Assembly (NCBI RefSeq): GCF_038003045.1
Contig: NZ_JBBOOK010000001.1
Span: 2,170,001 to 2,234,000 of the forward strand
Length of the DNA: 64,000 nucleotides
Direction: 5' to 3'
Source of the DNA: Sporosarcina sp. FSL W7-1349
GTDB taxonomy: Bacteria; Bacillota; Bacilli; Bacillales_A; Planococcaceae
Each line of letters starts with the position of its first letter. Positions within the stretch are counted from its first letter, which is position 1. The notes beneath the pieces were generated by a model, which was given only the letters and a program-made list of their open reading frames with translations, did no database searches and was not told the origin of the DNA. Shown here piece by piece: positions 8,567-17,205 of this stretch. The position numbers and the translations under genes are program-made.

Positions 8567-9537
8567 TTTTTCCGCAATGGCAAGTTGTAGTCCCAAGTAT
8601 AGACGGTGCTCGGCGGTTTGCCGGTCCGGTTGAGACGAAGCTGGCTGAACACAATGCTGGCGGCGGAGGCGGAGTTTAATTCCAAAAAGTATTTCAATTG
8701 TCTATTCCGTAATGTGGGACTGATGAGCAAATACCAGTCTGCGACGGCTTGTTCGAGGGCGGAATCGCCGGGCTGGCCGCAGATTTCGCATAACCAGGTG
8801 CGACCCATTTTCCGCGTCACTTCCCCGTTGCATTCGAGACAAAGGACGCCCTTCTTTAATTCTCTCGGGGCGATATTAAATCGTTCACAAGCGGTCTTCC
8901 GTTTCCATCTGATCTGGCTACGGAACAGGGTTTCGGCAATGGTTTCCATTTGCGATTCAGTCAGCTTGTCCCCTTCTTGATTCAGCAAATTTCGGATATG
9001 GCGGGGCAGCTGTTTTGCATATTTGAGTGTCATGGATTCAGGAAATTCCTGAATTTCCACGTTCGGGTTTGCCATGATCAGGATTGGTTCGATGGGTAAA
9101 CGGAACTGTTTTTGCTTGAACCACATTTCGAGACCAGCTTTTGCACGGTCCAGTTGATGTAAGATACAGTCAAACTTCTCAACTTCGCCGTCTGCGGAGA
9201 TTTTTATAGTTTTACCAGACTGTTCATCAAATTGAACAGTTCCCGCGTAATGTTTGATTTCCAGCAGGATAGCTCGGGATGGCGTCAGGATGAGGGTGTC
9301 TAGTTGGATGAGGTACTCGGGGTTTACTTCTAATGTGAGATCGCGCAGGATTTTTGTTCCTGGTGGGAAGGCGACTTCACTTAGGATCCGGTCGACGATG
9401 AGTTCGCCGGAATAGCCAGCTCTGGTTTGGTAGAGATTGGTTGTCAGGGATTTGTGTTGTTGATGGTGTTCAGACAATCGAACGAGTAAGCGTTGCAATT
9501 GGAGCAGGTCTTCTGGCGGTTTGCGAGTTGTTTGTAT
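8548..9537 (-). CDS. NERD domain protein with zinc ribbon, probable ATA start
   Basis: A nuclease-related (NERD) protein. The fold signatures are YSGELIVDRIL, the Asp in QLDTLILT and the E-x-K of AILLEIKHYAG, as in PD-(D/E)XK enzymes. Two CxxC pairs (CLECNG, CEICGQ) near residue 240 form a zinc ribbon. The first conventional start is TTG at 9498, but it has no ribosome binding site. A good GGAGGG lies 8 bases before an in-frame ATA at 9535-9537, and the 13 extra residues align with the N-terminus of the paralogue at 26526-27473. I therefore place the start at ATA (329 aa). Substrate and role are unknown; it is paralogous to the second NERD gene. Confidence 0.78.
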   Translation of the reverse strand: MQTTRKPPEDLLQLQRLLVRLSEHHQQHKSLTTNLYQTRAGYSGELIVDRILSEVAFPPGTKILRDLTLEVNPEYLIQLDTLILTPSRAILLEIKHYAGTVQFDEQSGKTIKISADGEVEKFDCILHQLDRAKAGLEMWFKQKQFRLPIEPILIMANPNVEIQEFPESMTLKYAKQLPRHIRNLLNQEGDKLTESQMETIAETLFRSQIRWKRKTACERFNIAPRELKKGVLCLECNGEVTRKMGRTWLCEICGQPGDSALEQAVADWYLLISPTLRNRQLKYFLELNSASAASIVFSQLRLNRTGKPPSTVYTWDYNLPLRKNQKKPT

Positions 9538-9664
9538 AGGGACTCCCTCCTCTTTTCTGAATATTTATATTTTAATAGATTTATGCTGGAAAAGCAAGAA
9601 GTTTGGAGGAGTTTTCTGACTTGTTTAGTGGTTTTTTTACATATTTTGATACGGCCCAATATTA

Positions 9665-9912
9665 TCTTATAACGTTTCTATCGGACCTCGAAATGTTTAC
9701 GGACCGCCTCGCAACATTTCTATCAAACTTCGAAACGTTCCTGAACTACCTCATAACATTTCCATCGTACCTCGAAATGTTTACGGGCCACATCGTAACA
9801 TTTCTACCAAACTTCGAAACGAACCCGATCTACCGCAAACGTTTTCACAAAACTTCGAAACGAATCCTGCTCGCCTCACAACATTTCCACTGAACTTCAA
9901 AACATCCCTCCG
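9665..9912 (+). repeat. repeat array A3 (family A, clear alternation)
   Basis: About eleven units, nearly all exactly 21 bp, alternate between CTTCGAAACGTT and CCTCRYAACATTT cores, giving a 42-bp higher-order repeat. The array fills the gap between the EamA terminator and the upstream region of the NERD gene. Here the unit reads on the plus strand, opposite to both flanking genes. Confidence 0.85.
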
Positions 9913-9913
9913 C

Positions 9914-9954
9914 AAAGAAAAACCGAATTACCCCCATACCTTGGGTTAATTCGG
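9914..9954 (-). terminator. terminator after EamA transporter gene
   Basis: Arms CCGAATTACCC / GGGTTAATTCGG with a T-rich tail on the minus strand. The EamA stop codon lies within the stem. Confidence 0.85.
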
Positions 9955-10863
9955 CTCGATTAATTCTTTTTTCGCTTTTCTTTTTTTCCATAAGTCCTCG
10001 GCAGCTCCAGAGCCCAAGATGACTCCCGTGATGATCAGGACTAGCCCGATCAAGTGGCGGACGGTGATGAGTTCGCCTAGGAAAAGGGCGGAGCCGAGCA
10101 GGGAGAATAGGGTGTTCAGGTTGATAAAAATGGCGGCTTTGGAGGGGCCGACTTGGCCGACGGAATAGTTATAGAGCATATGTCCGACAGCGGTTCCAAG
10201 AATGGCACTGGTCACGAGGCCGAGCCAGAAAACTGGCGGAACGGTGGCGAATACGCGAATTTCTCCGGGCTCTTGGATCAGGCTGATGAGGAAGAGCATC
10301 AGGCTTCCAAAAAAGAGCATGTACGCGGTGAGCAGGCGCGGGTCCAGTGTTTTCGCAGCTTTGGCGATGACTAGGAATGAGAGCACCTGGGTTAGGATCG
10401 CTATGAAAATGAAAGTATCACCTAGCGCGAGGCCGCTCATGCCGCCGCTCGCGAGGACGACGGAGCTGACACCGGCGAGGCCTGAGAGAAGGCCGAGCCA
10501 TTGGATCTTCGATGGATAGTTTCGTAGAATGACTGCGACAGAAATGGCGGTCAGGATCGGGCCTGTCCCGAGTATGAGTCCGGCGTTGGTCCCGGTTGTG
10601 CGGACGAGGCCGATGTTTAGGAAATAGTGATGCAAGACGACGTTTAACAGAGAGCCAAGCAGGACGAATTTCCATTCGGCACGCGTCGGCAGTCGGACGA
10701 TTCGGAAGGCCGACAGAATGATGAAGACGGTGATGGCGGCCAGGAAGATTCGTAGACTCGTCATCGTGACCGGGCTAACGACGGTGACGAGGTATTTGAG
10801 GAGCGGCAGGTTGAATCCCCAGATGACCATGGCAATGGTGAGCAGGCTGTATATTTTCCACAT
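9946..10863 (-). CDS. EamA/DMT family membrane transporter
   Basis: 305 aa with ten hydrophobic segments in two homologous halves, the layout of drug/metabolite transporters with two EamA domains. The first half contains MTSLRIFLAAITVFI and the second LNTLFSLLGSALFLGEL followed by the typical HLIGLVLIITGVIL. The C-terminal tail is basic (KKRKAKKELIEPN). The family exports metabolites or amino-acid-like compounds; the substrate cannot be told. The ribosome binding site GGGGG is followed at once by CAG and CCCCC before the ATG, which could fold into a hairpin hiding the site. Confidence 0.88.
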   Translation of the reverse strand: MWKIYSLLTIAMVIWGFNLPLLKYLVTVVSPVTMTSLRIFLAAITVFIILSAFRIVRLPTRAEWKFVLLGSLLNVVLHHYFLNIGLVRTTGTNAGLILGTGPILTAISVAVILRNYPSKIQWLGLLSGLAGVSSVVLASGGMSGLALGDTFIFIAILTQVLSFLVIAKAAKTLDPRLLTAYMLFFGSLMLFLISLIQEPGEIRVFATVPPVFWLGLVTSAILGTAVGHMLYNYSVGQVGPSKAAIFINLNTLFSLLGSALFLGELITVRHLIGLVLIITGVILGSGAAEDLWKKRKAKKELIEPN

Positions 10864-11083
10864 GGGGGCTGCCCCCTTTCCAGTTTTGTTGTTCTATTGG
10901 TTGATTATACAGGAAAGGTTAAGTACTGGGGTGTAGTATTTGCTTATGTGGTGGTTGGGTCGGGCTTTAGCCTAGGATTTCAGGTACTGCTACCGTTCGC
11001 GGAGTGCGTCGAATGTTGTACGCCCTGGCAGTCCGGGAGCAAGAAACGAACATTCATCTTTTTGAGAATTTTTCTCAAATCCA

Positions 11084-11113
11084 TTGATAATTTTAATGTT
11101 TTCTGGGTAATAT
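11084..11113 (+). promoter_or_regulatory. promoter of the ATPase-RloB pair
   Basis: TTGATA (11084-11089) and TAATAT (11108-11113) are separated by 18 bases, ending 20 bases before the ATPase start. It is AT-rich, as are the genes behind it. Confidence 0.45.
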
Positions 11114-11133
11114 GGGTGGAAAGGGGTGAAATA

Positions 11134-12360
11134 ATGTTAATTCAATTTAATTTTGATAATTTTAAGAGCTTTTTCCATGAGACCTCTCTGGATATGACTG
11201 CCACATCGCTTAAAGAGCACCCATATAACCTCATTAATATCGAAAATGCAAAATTCAAAGAGAGTTATATTAAGGTTGCTGCAATTTATGGCGCTAATGC
11301 AAGTGGAAAAAGTAGCGTGATTGATGCTTTTAAATTTATGAGTTATTTTGTTCGAAGTTCCTTTAAATTTGCATCAGAATCTAAAAAAATACCTTTCAAG
11401 AATTTTGCCTTCACTGATGAAAATAAAGACTCCACTTTTGAGGTTTTCTTTCGAAAGAACAACAACGAGTATCAATATGGATTTACCACAAATCGAGAGT
11501 CCATCTCGGAAGAATGGCTTTATAAACGTGACTTTAGATCCAAATATAAATTCCGACCTGTTTTTGAGCGTCAAGGTGACCATTTTTCCATCACAGAAAT
11601 GAAGAATGCAAAAAATTTCACTGATATGGTACAGGAGAACACTTTGTTCCTCTCGATTTTGTCCAATACGAGGATACCTATCATTAGGGAAGTCTTCGAA
11701 TGGTTTTCCGAAAACGTGATTATTGATTTTGGGGATGCTTCCTTTGAACATATGTTGACGTGGACTCTTCCAGCTGAAATAGAAGAGCCATCTTATTTAT
11801 CCGAAGTCTGTCAATTCTTGAATGCAATAGGAGTCCCTATAGACAAACTTGAATACGAAAAATTCCGAGAGGACGATACAGAAAAATACAGGTTATTTTC
11901 TGTATACTATTACAAGGAAAGAAAGATCAGGTTCCCGTTTTATGAGGAATCTAGCGGGACGATAAAAATGTTTACCTTGTTCCTTCACATCAAGGAAGTT
12001 CTGCGAGAGGGCTCTGTTATTTGGATTGATGAATTGGATGCGAAGCTACACCCTCTACTGCTACGATATGTTATTACAATGTTTCACGATGAAGAAACTA
12101 ATCCTAATAATGCGCAACTAATCTATACAACCCATGATAATTACACACTAACTAAAGACATATTTAGACGTGACCAGATTTGGTTTGTGGAGAAACAATC
12201 CGATTTGACAGCAGAGCTCTATTCATTGGCTGAATATAGACTTGATGATGAAAAAAAAGTTCGAAATGATGCTAGCTACAATAAAGATTATTTATTAGGG
12301 AGATATGGTGGTGTTCCGGTTTTAAAGGAGTTTGATTTGTGGGGTCAGAAAAATGAGTAG
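11134..12360 (+). CDS. AAA ATPase, RloA/AAA15 type, defence-associated
   Basis: 408 aa from ATG 11134 after AAGGGGTGA. The N-terminus FNFDNFKSFFHETSLDM is typical of ABC/SMC-like AAA15 ATPases. Walker A is GANASGKSS near residue 55, Walker B is VIWIDELDAKLHP near 300, and the switch His is in IYTTHDNY. Its stop overlaps the start of the RloB-like gene by 8 bp. Such ATPase-TOPRIM pairs (RloA-RloB, lactococcal AbiL, and in similar architecture PARIS) act in phage resistance, with the ATPase thought to sense infection. The pair is visibly more AT-rich than its neighbours and stands alone on the plus strand, consistent with transfer. Confidence 0.82.
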   Translation: MLIQFNFDNFKSFFHETSLDMTATSLKEHPYNLINIENAKFKESYIKVAAIYGANASGKSSVIDAFKFMSYFVRSSFKFASESKKIPFKNFAFTDENKDSTFEVFFRKNNNEYQYGFTTNRESISEEWLYKRDFRSKYKFRPVFERQGDHFSITEMKNAKNFTDMVQENTLFLSILSNTRIPIIREVFEWFSENVIIDFGDASFEHMLTWTLPAEIEEPSYLSEVCQFLNAIGVPIDKLEYEKFREDDTEKYRLFSVYYYKERKIRFPFYEESSGTIKMFTLFLHIKEVLREGSVIWIDELDAKLHPLLLRYVITMFHDEETNPNNAQLIYTTHDNYTLTKDIFRRDQIWFVEKQSDLTAELYSLAEYRLDDEKKVRNDASYNKDYLLGRYGGVPVLKEFDLWGQKNE

Positions 12361-13009
12361 GAATGAGAGGGCCGGTCGCAAAAGACAACGTAAAGTAAAT
12401 TCGCGTATGCCATCTTTTCCAAGGATGCTTCTGATTACGGAGGGGATGAATACAGAAAAAGATTATTTTTCCTCCATCAAAGACCATATCCAAGAACGGT
12501 TCAAGAGTAATTTGATCATCGACAAAATTGATATTGACCTTGAGGGAACTGGCCGTGGAACGATGGAAGTCGTTAAGTATGCGCTTAAAGCGAAAAACCG
12601 AAATACGTACAGTGATGTTTGGGTGGTATTTGATCGGGATGATTTCACCGATTTCGACGAGGCCATTCAAAGGGCATCAGATGAGGGGCTTTCGGTTGCA
12701 TGGTCAAATCGAAGCTTCGAACTTTGGTTTCTTCTTCATTTTCAGAATGTAACTTCGCCAATGGACAATCGAATGTTGACCGATCGTCTATCTTCTCATT
12801 TACAACAGCATGGCATTATTGATAAAGCATATTCTAAGAGTCATAAAGTTTTATATAATGACTTAAAATCATTTCTCTCTGACGCGCTTGTGAGATGCGA
12901 AAAGTTAATGGAACAGTACGAGAAGGATAGAATTATAGTGCCATCTAAAATGGATCCTGCCACGACAGTTCATCAGTTAATTAAAAAATTGCTCCCTTAT
13001 ATTGACTGA
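12353..13009 (+). CDS. RloB-like TOPRIM-type protein, partner of the ATPase
   Basis: 218 aa from ATG 12353. An in-frame TTG at 12332 is also possible but sits only 1-2 bases from AAAGGAG. The basic N-terminus (RNERAGRKRQRK) precedes a TOPRIM-like core with the acidic residues in LLITEGMNTEKDYF and the DxD of VWVVFDRDDF. The SNRSFELWFLLHF block is typical of RloB. In related systems this subunit is the nuclease-like effector. Co-translation with the ATPase and a terminator right behind it make a self-contained two-gene module. Whether it confers abortive infection is inferred. Confidence 0.8.
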   Translation: MSRNERAGRKRQRKVNSRMPSFPRMLLITEGMNTEKDYFSSIKDHIQERFKSNLIIDKIDIDLEGTGRGTMEVVKYALKAKNRNTYSDVWVVFDRDDFTDFDEAIQRASDEGLSVAWSNRSFELWFLLHFQNVTSPMDNRMLTDRLSSHLQQHGIIDKAYSKSHKVLYNDLKSFLSDALVRCEKLMEQYEKDRIIVPSKMDPATTVHQLIKKLLPYID

Positions 13010-13040
13010 TTCATTGAAAATGAAGAGTATGTTATTACAA

Positions 13041-13079
13041 AAGTAACGGAGGAATCAAGAATTCATCCGTTATTTTGTT
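13041..13079 (+). terminator. terminator after RloB-like gene
   Basis: Imperfect arms GTAACGGAGGAAT / ATTCATCCGTTAT, followed by TTTTG, 32 bases after the stop. Confidence 0.65.
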
Positions 13080-13109
13080 GTGAACGATATGCCATGAAGC
13101 GCTATAATA

Positions 13110-13232
13110 CCTCGAACCTCGAAACGCTTCCATCATACTTCACGACATTCCCACGCTACTTCGAAACATTTTCACCAAACCTCACAACGTATTCATACTA
13201 CTTAAAAACGTTCCCCTCTAACCTCACAACAC
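13110..13232 (+). repeat. repeat array A4 (family A)
   Basis: Five consecutive units of exactly 21 bp plus part of a sixth alternate between CTTCGAAAC and CCTCACAAC cores. The array sits between two convergent terminators. Confidence 0.85.
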
Positions 13233-13251
13233 CAGAAACCATTACCAACGC

Positions 13252-13277
13252 AAAAAACCGCCCCTAGGCGGTTTTTT
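13252..13277. terminator. bidirectional terminator between convergent units
   Basis: AAAAAACCGCC and GGCGGTTTTTTT flank a 4-base loop. The polysaccharide deacetylase gene ends in its T-tract. Confidence 0.85.
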
Positions 13278-14398
13278 TACAACTGAACATCCTTATGAAA
13301 ATTCTGCACCACATGATGATCTGGTTCATATTTCTTGATCACATACCCCTGCCCTTGAAGCCACTCAATAATAGCGGGTAGGGCTTTGGCGGATTGGCTG
13401 CGGTCGTGCATCAGGATGATGATGTCGCGGTCGCCGGATTTGTAGGCTTTTTCGACACCCGTTTGGACGTTTTTGACGATGACGTCGGTTTGTTTGTCGG
13501 TGTATTTCCAGTCGTTTGAGTCGACGTCCCAGTCCCACATTTTGTAGCCGTGTTTGATGAGTTCCGTGCGCATGGCCAGGGTGACGTGTGGTTTGCTGCC
13601 GTATGGGACGCGGATAAGTTTGGCTTGGTGGCCGGTCATCTTCTTAATAAGATGAGATCCTTCGTTCATTTCTGCCATGAAGCTTTTGGTTGATTTGTAG
13701 ACTTTGGTTTTGTCATGGGTCATGCTGTGCGTGCCGATGTAATGGGCACCTGCCGCAGTCGCTTTGACGATTTTTTCGTTGTTTTTCATATGTTTGCCGA
13801 GGAAGAAGAAGGTTCCTTGGACGTTGTATTTTTCGAGTGTTGCGGTGTTGAGGGTCGTGTATTGGTTCGGTCCGTCGTCGAAGGTCAGGTAGACGTTCGC
13901 TTTTGCAGCCGGTTTTTGATTCAACCAAGATTGGATTTGTTTTTCGTAGTCCGTGTGGGACATGTGTGGGTAGTCGTCCCGGTAGATGCGGAGCGTTTTC
14001 CATTTCGGGAAGTACTCGATTTTGAAGCCGAGCTCTTTGGCAATATAGGTGACGGTGATGTACAACTTGCCGTCGACTTCGGTGATCGGTGCTCCTTTTT
14101 GCTCTACTCCGTCCTTCGTCGTCCGCTTCGTCTTGTACTCGTAACTGATATCGATGCCCCGTTTGCGGATATGCATGGCGCCGCCCTCTTCGGAAAGTGG
14201 CAAATACAAGTACTTTGCGATATCCGTCAGCGGGACTTTCGTATTGTTGTCGATGACGCGTACGTCTTCGATCGGCAGAAGCCGATCATGCAGTCCGACA
14301 TGGCGGTCTTGTTTCGTTTCTGCCGCCTCGCCTGTCATTGTCCCGAACACGAAATTGATGACGAAGGCGAAACAGATGGCCCACATTTTTTCTTTCAT
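13277..14398 (-). CDS. polysaccharide deacetylase (CE4) with N-terminal stress-adaptor-like domain, exported
   Basis: 373 aa. A signal peptide (MWAICFAFVINFVFGTMTG) is followed by about 130 residues resembling the copper amine oxidase N-terminal-like domain common in Bacillales surface proteins (VPLTDIAKYLYLPL, LYITVTYIAKELGF). The CE4 core has the metal and catalytic motifs TFDDGP near residue 183, HSMTH near 240 and RVPYG near 275, ending with ILMHDRS. It probably removes N-acetyl groups from peptidoglycan or wall polymer at the cell surface. It stands alone between the convergent terminator and the exonuclease gene. Confidence 0.88.
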   Translation of the reverse strand: MKEKMWAICFAFVINFVFGTMTGEAAETKQDRHVGLHDRLLPIEDVRVIDNNTKVPLTDIAKYLYLPLSEEGGAMHIRKRGIDISYEYKTKRTTKDGVEQKGAPITEVDGKLYITVTYIAKELGFKIEYFPKWKTLRIYRDDYPHMSHTDYEKQIQSWLNQKPAAKANVYLTFDDGPNQYTTLNTATLEKYNVQGTFFFLGKHMKNNEKIVKATAAGAHYIGTHSMTHDKTKVYKSTKSFMAEMNEGSHLIKKMTGHQAKLIRVPYGSKPHVTLAMRTELIKHGYKMWDWDVDSNDWKYTDKQTDVIVKNVQTGVEKAYKSGDRDIIILMHDRSQSAKALPAIIEWLQGQGYVIKKYEPDHHVVQNFHKDVQL

Positions 14399-14477
14399 TC
14401 CCTAGCCCTCATTTCCCATTCTTTTCTTCCATCATAGCATTCTGGCAGGACTGGTAGAATGGGATTTGAGAACTTTT

Positions 14478-15098
14478 TTAGACAGTTCGGCTATAGCAAT
14501 ATTGATAGATGGCGGCCGTCGCCAGGCAATCTCCGATGGCGTCGTGTGCGTCATGTTCCAGTTGGAGGAATTGGGTCAGCGTCGTCAGTTTATGATTCGG
14601 TGTTTGCGTGATTGTCTTCCGGGCAAGTTTGACCGTGTCGATCACTCTGTACTGCGGGATTTCGACACCCTCGATGCTGTCGAGCGCGTACAGGAAGCCC
14701 ATATCGAACGAAGCATTATGAGCGACGATCGGCAAGTCTTCTATAAATTCCAATAAATCCGGGACCTTCTTTTCAATTGTCGGGGCGGATGCCACCTTTT
14801 CATTGGAAATGCCTGTTAAATTGGTGATGAAATCGGAAATATGGCGCTGCGGGTTGATGAAGGTATTGAGCATGTCGACTTGTTCGTGGTCCTTATATTT
14901 GATGGCCCCGATCTGGATGATCCGGTCGGCTCCCGCTCGCAGGCCCGTTGTTTCGAAATCAAGGACGACATAATCTTTTGCCAAAACGGGCGAGTTCGTA
15001 TATTTTTTATCCCTCGCCGCTCTCCTGGCCCCCCAGTTTTGCTGTAATGGCTTTTTTTCTAATAAATCAATGGCACGTCGGCTTGCTTTGGTCATCAT
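14478..15098 (-). CDS. DEDDh 3'-5' exonuclease (DnaQ/PolC epsilon-like)
   Basis: 206 aa. The exonuclease motifs are complete: DFETTGL (Exo I), HNASFDMGF (Exo II) and HDAIGDCLAT with the catalytic His and Asp (Exo III). About 45 basic N-terminal residues precede the domain. The protein is a stand-alone proofreading-type exonuclease rather than part of PolC, and is cytoplasmic. Its actual role (repair, RNA turnover) cannot be read from the sequence. It starts at ATG 15098 or 15095 after AAAGGATGTG. Confidence 0.85.
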   Translation of the reverse strand: MMTKASRRAIDLLEKKPLQQNWGARRAARDKKYTNSPVLAKDYVVLDFETTGLRAGADRIIQIGAIKYKDHEQVDMLNTFINPQRHISDFITNLTGISNEKVASAPTIEKKVPDLLEFIEDLPIVAHNASFDMGFLYALDSIEGVEIPQYRVIDTVKLARKTITQTPNHKLTTLTQFLQLEHDAHDAIGDCLATAAIYQYCYSRTV

Positions 15099-15177
15099 TT
15101 CACATCCTTTTGCTGGAAAATACTCTCGTTGCTAACTGGTATTCTTCCTATTACCCTCTTATCCTTCTTCTTACCCC

Positions 15178-15217
15178 AAAAAAGAGAAAGAAAATCCCCG
15201 CACGAGGCAGGGATTTA
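15178..15217 (-). terminator. terminator after membrane-fusion-like gene
   Basis: Arms AAATCCC / GGGATTT with GC pairs inside, followed on the minus strand by TCTTTCTCTTTTTT. It overlaps the stop codon of the gene. Confidence 0.8.
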
Positions 15218-16516
15218 CCGTTTGAGAATCATATACTCGACATAATTCCGCCAGCCGAATGCTTTCCATTCTGATTTGGTTGGGAAATCGGACGGCATCG
15301 GCAGGAAGATACGCGGTTCGCCCTCGTACTTCCGGAGTGGCTCGGCGGACACGACGACATCCCCTATTTGGAGACCTTGCGTCACGACGGCATTGTTTTT
15401 CCAACTGAACGGTGTCGTGACTTCCACTTTTGTAGCGAAGCCTTCCTTGTCAATCACCCAGGTGGCCGCTTGGTCGTTCAGCTTGTCCACGAGCCATCTA
15501 TCTTTCACGGCGATGGAATCCGGTGCTTCATTTACTAGGACGATTGCATTCATATTGACCCCGAACGGCGTCGATTCCAAATCCGTTTCGGCCAAAATCC
15601 GCACTTCGTAGTAAGCGAGCGGATTTTTCACTTCTTTGGGATCGAGTGCTTGGTAGGCATCCAGCCAACGATCCGGATTGGCTGGCGTTTGCGCTACGGA
15701 TAGGACGTTGCCAACCACCGCAGTTCCGAGGTCGCCTCCTTGGAGCATCACCCGGTCGCCCTGCTCGATCCGTTTCCATTCCTGATTAGTTGCATAGGTG
15801 ACGACCACTTTTTGTGAGCTGTAAATATCGACCGCAATTGTGGAACCGGTCCGAATCACATGGGAGACGACCCCTTCCACCGGGCTGACTAGCGCTGGAT
15901 GGGACGGATTTTGCGCAAGCTGCGTCTCCACGACGACAAGTTGCCTTTCGATATCCGCCAATTCCTGATCCGCCGCGGCGATGGCTTGTGCGTAAGAGCC
16001 GTCCTGTTTGACATCGACTTGCACATCGACATTCCAACCTACTTCGACACTTGCGTCCTCATTGCCCTCCCGGGTGCTGTCCGATCTGCGGACATTGGAC
16101 GAGCTGTCGGATTGTGCCGAATCACGTTCCGATTCGAGTGAATTCATTAAGCTAAGTACGGCTGCCTTTTGCGTCATGAGCGCTTCCCGTTCTGCTTCCC
16201 AGACAACGCGCTGACCTTCCGCCCGGACAGTTTGCAATGTTGCAATTTCATCGCCCGGATAGACATAGTCGCCTTCCTTCACTTCCCATGTGTCAACCAC
16301 TTCGTCATCGCTGACATAGACGGTGTACACTTCCGCAGGAGCGACCAGTCCCTCCTTCGCCAGTTTCTCACTATGCTCCCCGCTCGTCATTCGTTCGGAT
16401 TGGCTGACGTAGATCGTTTTCGGAATGACACTTTTCGAGGAATAGAGCAAATACAGATTGCATGCCAAAAATGCACTGACGGCGATTGCGACGAAAAAAT
16501 TCATCGTTCTGTTCAT
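15215..16516 (-). CDS. HlyD/membrane-fusion-like protein
   Basis: 433 aa with one N-terminal membrane segment (FFVAIAVSAFLACNLYLLY). A barrel-sandwich half follows (VDTWEVKEGDYVYPGDEIATLQ), then a coiled-coil hairpin near residues 125-210, then the second half SPVEGVVSHVIRTGSTIAV and a C-terminal beta domain. This is the order of periplasmic-adaptor proteins used by ABC or RND exporters, though no transporter gene is next to it. Its start overlaps the stop of the upstream membrane protein by 4 bp (ATGA), so the two are coupled and probably form one membrane assembly. Confidence 0.75.
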   Translation of the reverse strand: MNRTMNFFVAIAVSAFLACNLYLLYSSKSVIPKTIYVSQSERMTSGEHSEKLAKEGLVAPAEVYTVYVSDDEVVDTWEVKEGDYVYPGDEIATLQTVRAEGQRVVWEAEREALMTQKAAVLSLMNSLESERDSAQSDSSSNVRRSDSTREGNEDASVEVGWNVDVQVDVKQDGSYAQAIAAADQELADIERQLVVVETQLAQNPSHPALVSPVEGVVSHVIRTGSTIAVDIYSSQKVVVTYATNQEWKRIEQGDRVMLQGGDLGTAVVGNVLSVAQTPANPDRWLDAYQALDPKEVKNPLAYYEVRILAETDLESTPFGVNMNAIVLVNEAPDSIAVKDRWLVDKLNDQAATWVIDKEGFATKVEVTTPFSWKNNAVVTQGLQIGDVVVSAEPLRKYEGEPRIFLPMPSDFPTKSEWKAFGWRNYVEYMILKR

Positions 16517-17205
16517 TCAACGACACCCCTTCCCACAAGCGAGTGGAACCACTCCTCGTACGGGATGAAACCGACTGCCGCCGTTAAGAGCGCCATCGCT
16601 ACATGAAGCCCGATGAGGACAGGCAGCATCCGATACCAACCGTTGTCGCTCGGGTAAGCACGGATGAAACGATATTGGATCCCGATGATCAACGCGCCCA
16701 TCACGGTCAATTGATTTAGGAAAAAGATAATGTACCAGTTGTCGAGAAAGGTGTTCGCGAGCGGGCCGAAAGATAGGAACGATACCGCCGCTGTCTCGCC
16801 TTTCAATGCGAAGATGGAGAAGACGAGCAATTTCTCAATCAACAAAATGCCTGTTGCCAGCAATTGCAGGGGCAACAGCTGTTTGAAGGGGATCGAGGTG
16901 ATCCGGTGTAATATGTATGCGACTCCCCAATAGTGGAAGGCCATGTACAGGATGGCCCAGAGCAGGATGCCGATCAGCGAGGCATAACGGGCCACTGTAT
17001 AATCGGCGGTCGTCATGGTCGAGAGCAGCGCTGTCAGTTTTTCCGTGTTCATTCCCCATACTTCCCGCGTCGCAAACAGCAACACGCCGAGTACAAAGAC
17101 CGCCACAACCCGTTTCCGATATCCGCGCATCGTGGAAGTTTGCAACTGCTCCGCCAATTGATGCGGGCTAGCCAGGTATCGCCAAAATCTGTAGTCAAAG
17201 AACAT
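16513..17205 (-). CDS. multi-pass membrane protein, Yip1-like, partner of the fusion protein
   Basis: About 230 aa from ATG 17205 with GGAAGG nine bases ahead. Five or so hydrophobic segments are seen (VVAVFVLGVLLFATREVWG; LIGILLWAILYMAFHYWG; LQLLATGILLIEKLLVF; IIFFLNQLTVMGALIIG; VLIGLHVAMALLTAAVGF). The layout resembles the YIP1/DUF family often found beside HlyD-like proteins in Bacillales. Function is unknown. The overlap with the next gene indicates a joint membrane complex (inference). Confidence 0.6.
   Translation of the reverse strand: MFFDYRFWRYLASPHQLAEQLQTSTMRGYRKRVVAVFVLGVLLFATREVWGMNTEKLTALLSTMTTADYTVARYASLIGILLWAILYMAFHYWGVAYILHRITSIPFKQLLPLQLLATGILLIEKLLVFSIFALKGETAAVSFLSFGPLANTFLDNWYIIFFLNQLTVMGALIIGIQYRFIRAYPSDNGWYRMLPVLIGLHVAMALLTAAVGFIPYEEWFHSLVGRGVVE

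Noticed and set aside
8166..8654. N-terminal extension of the SLH-CAP gene to 8654
   Set aside because: The extension is translated array A2; a signal peptide with AAGGAGG begins at 8165.
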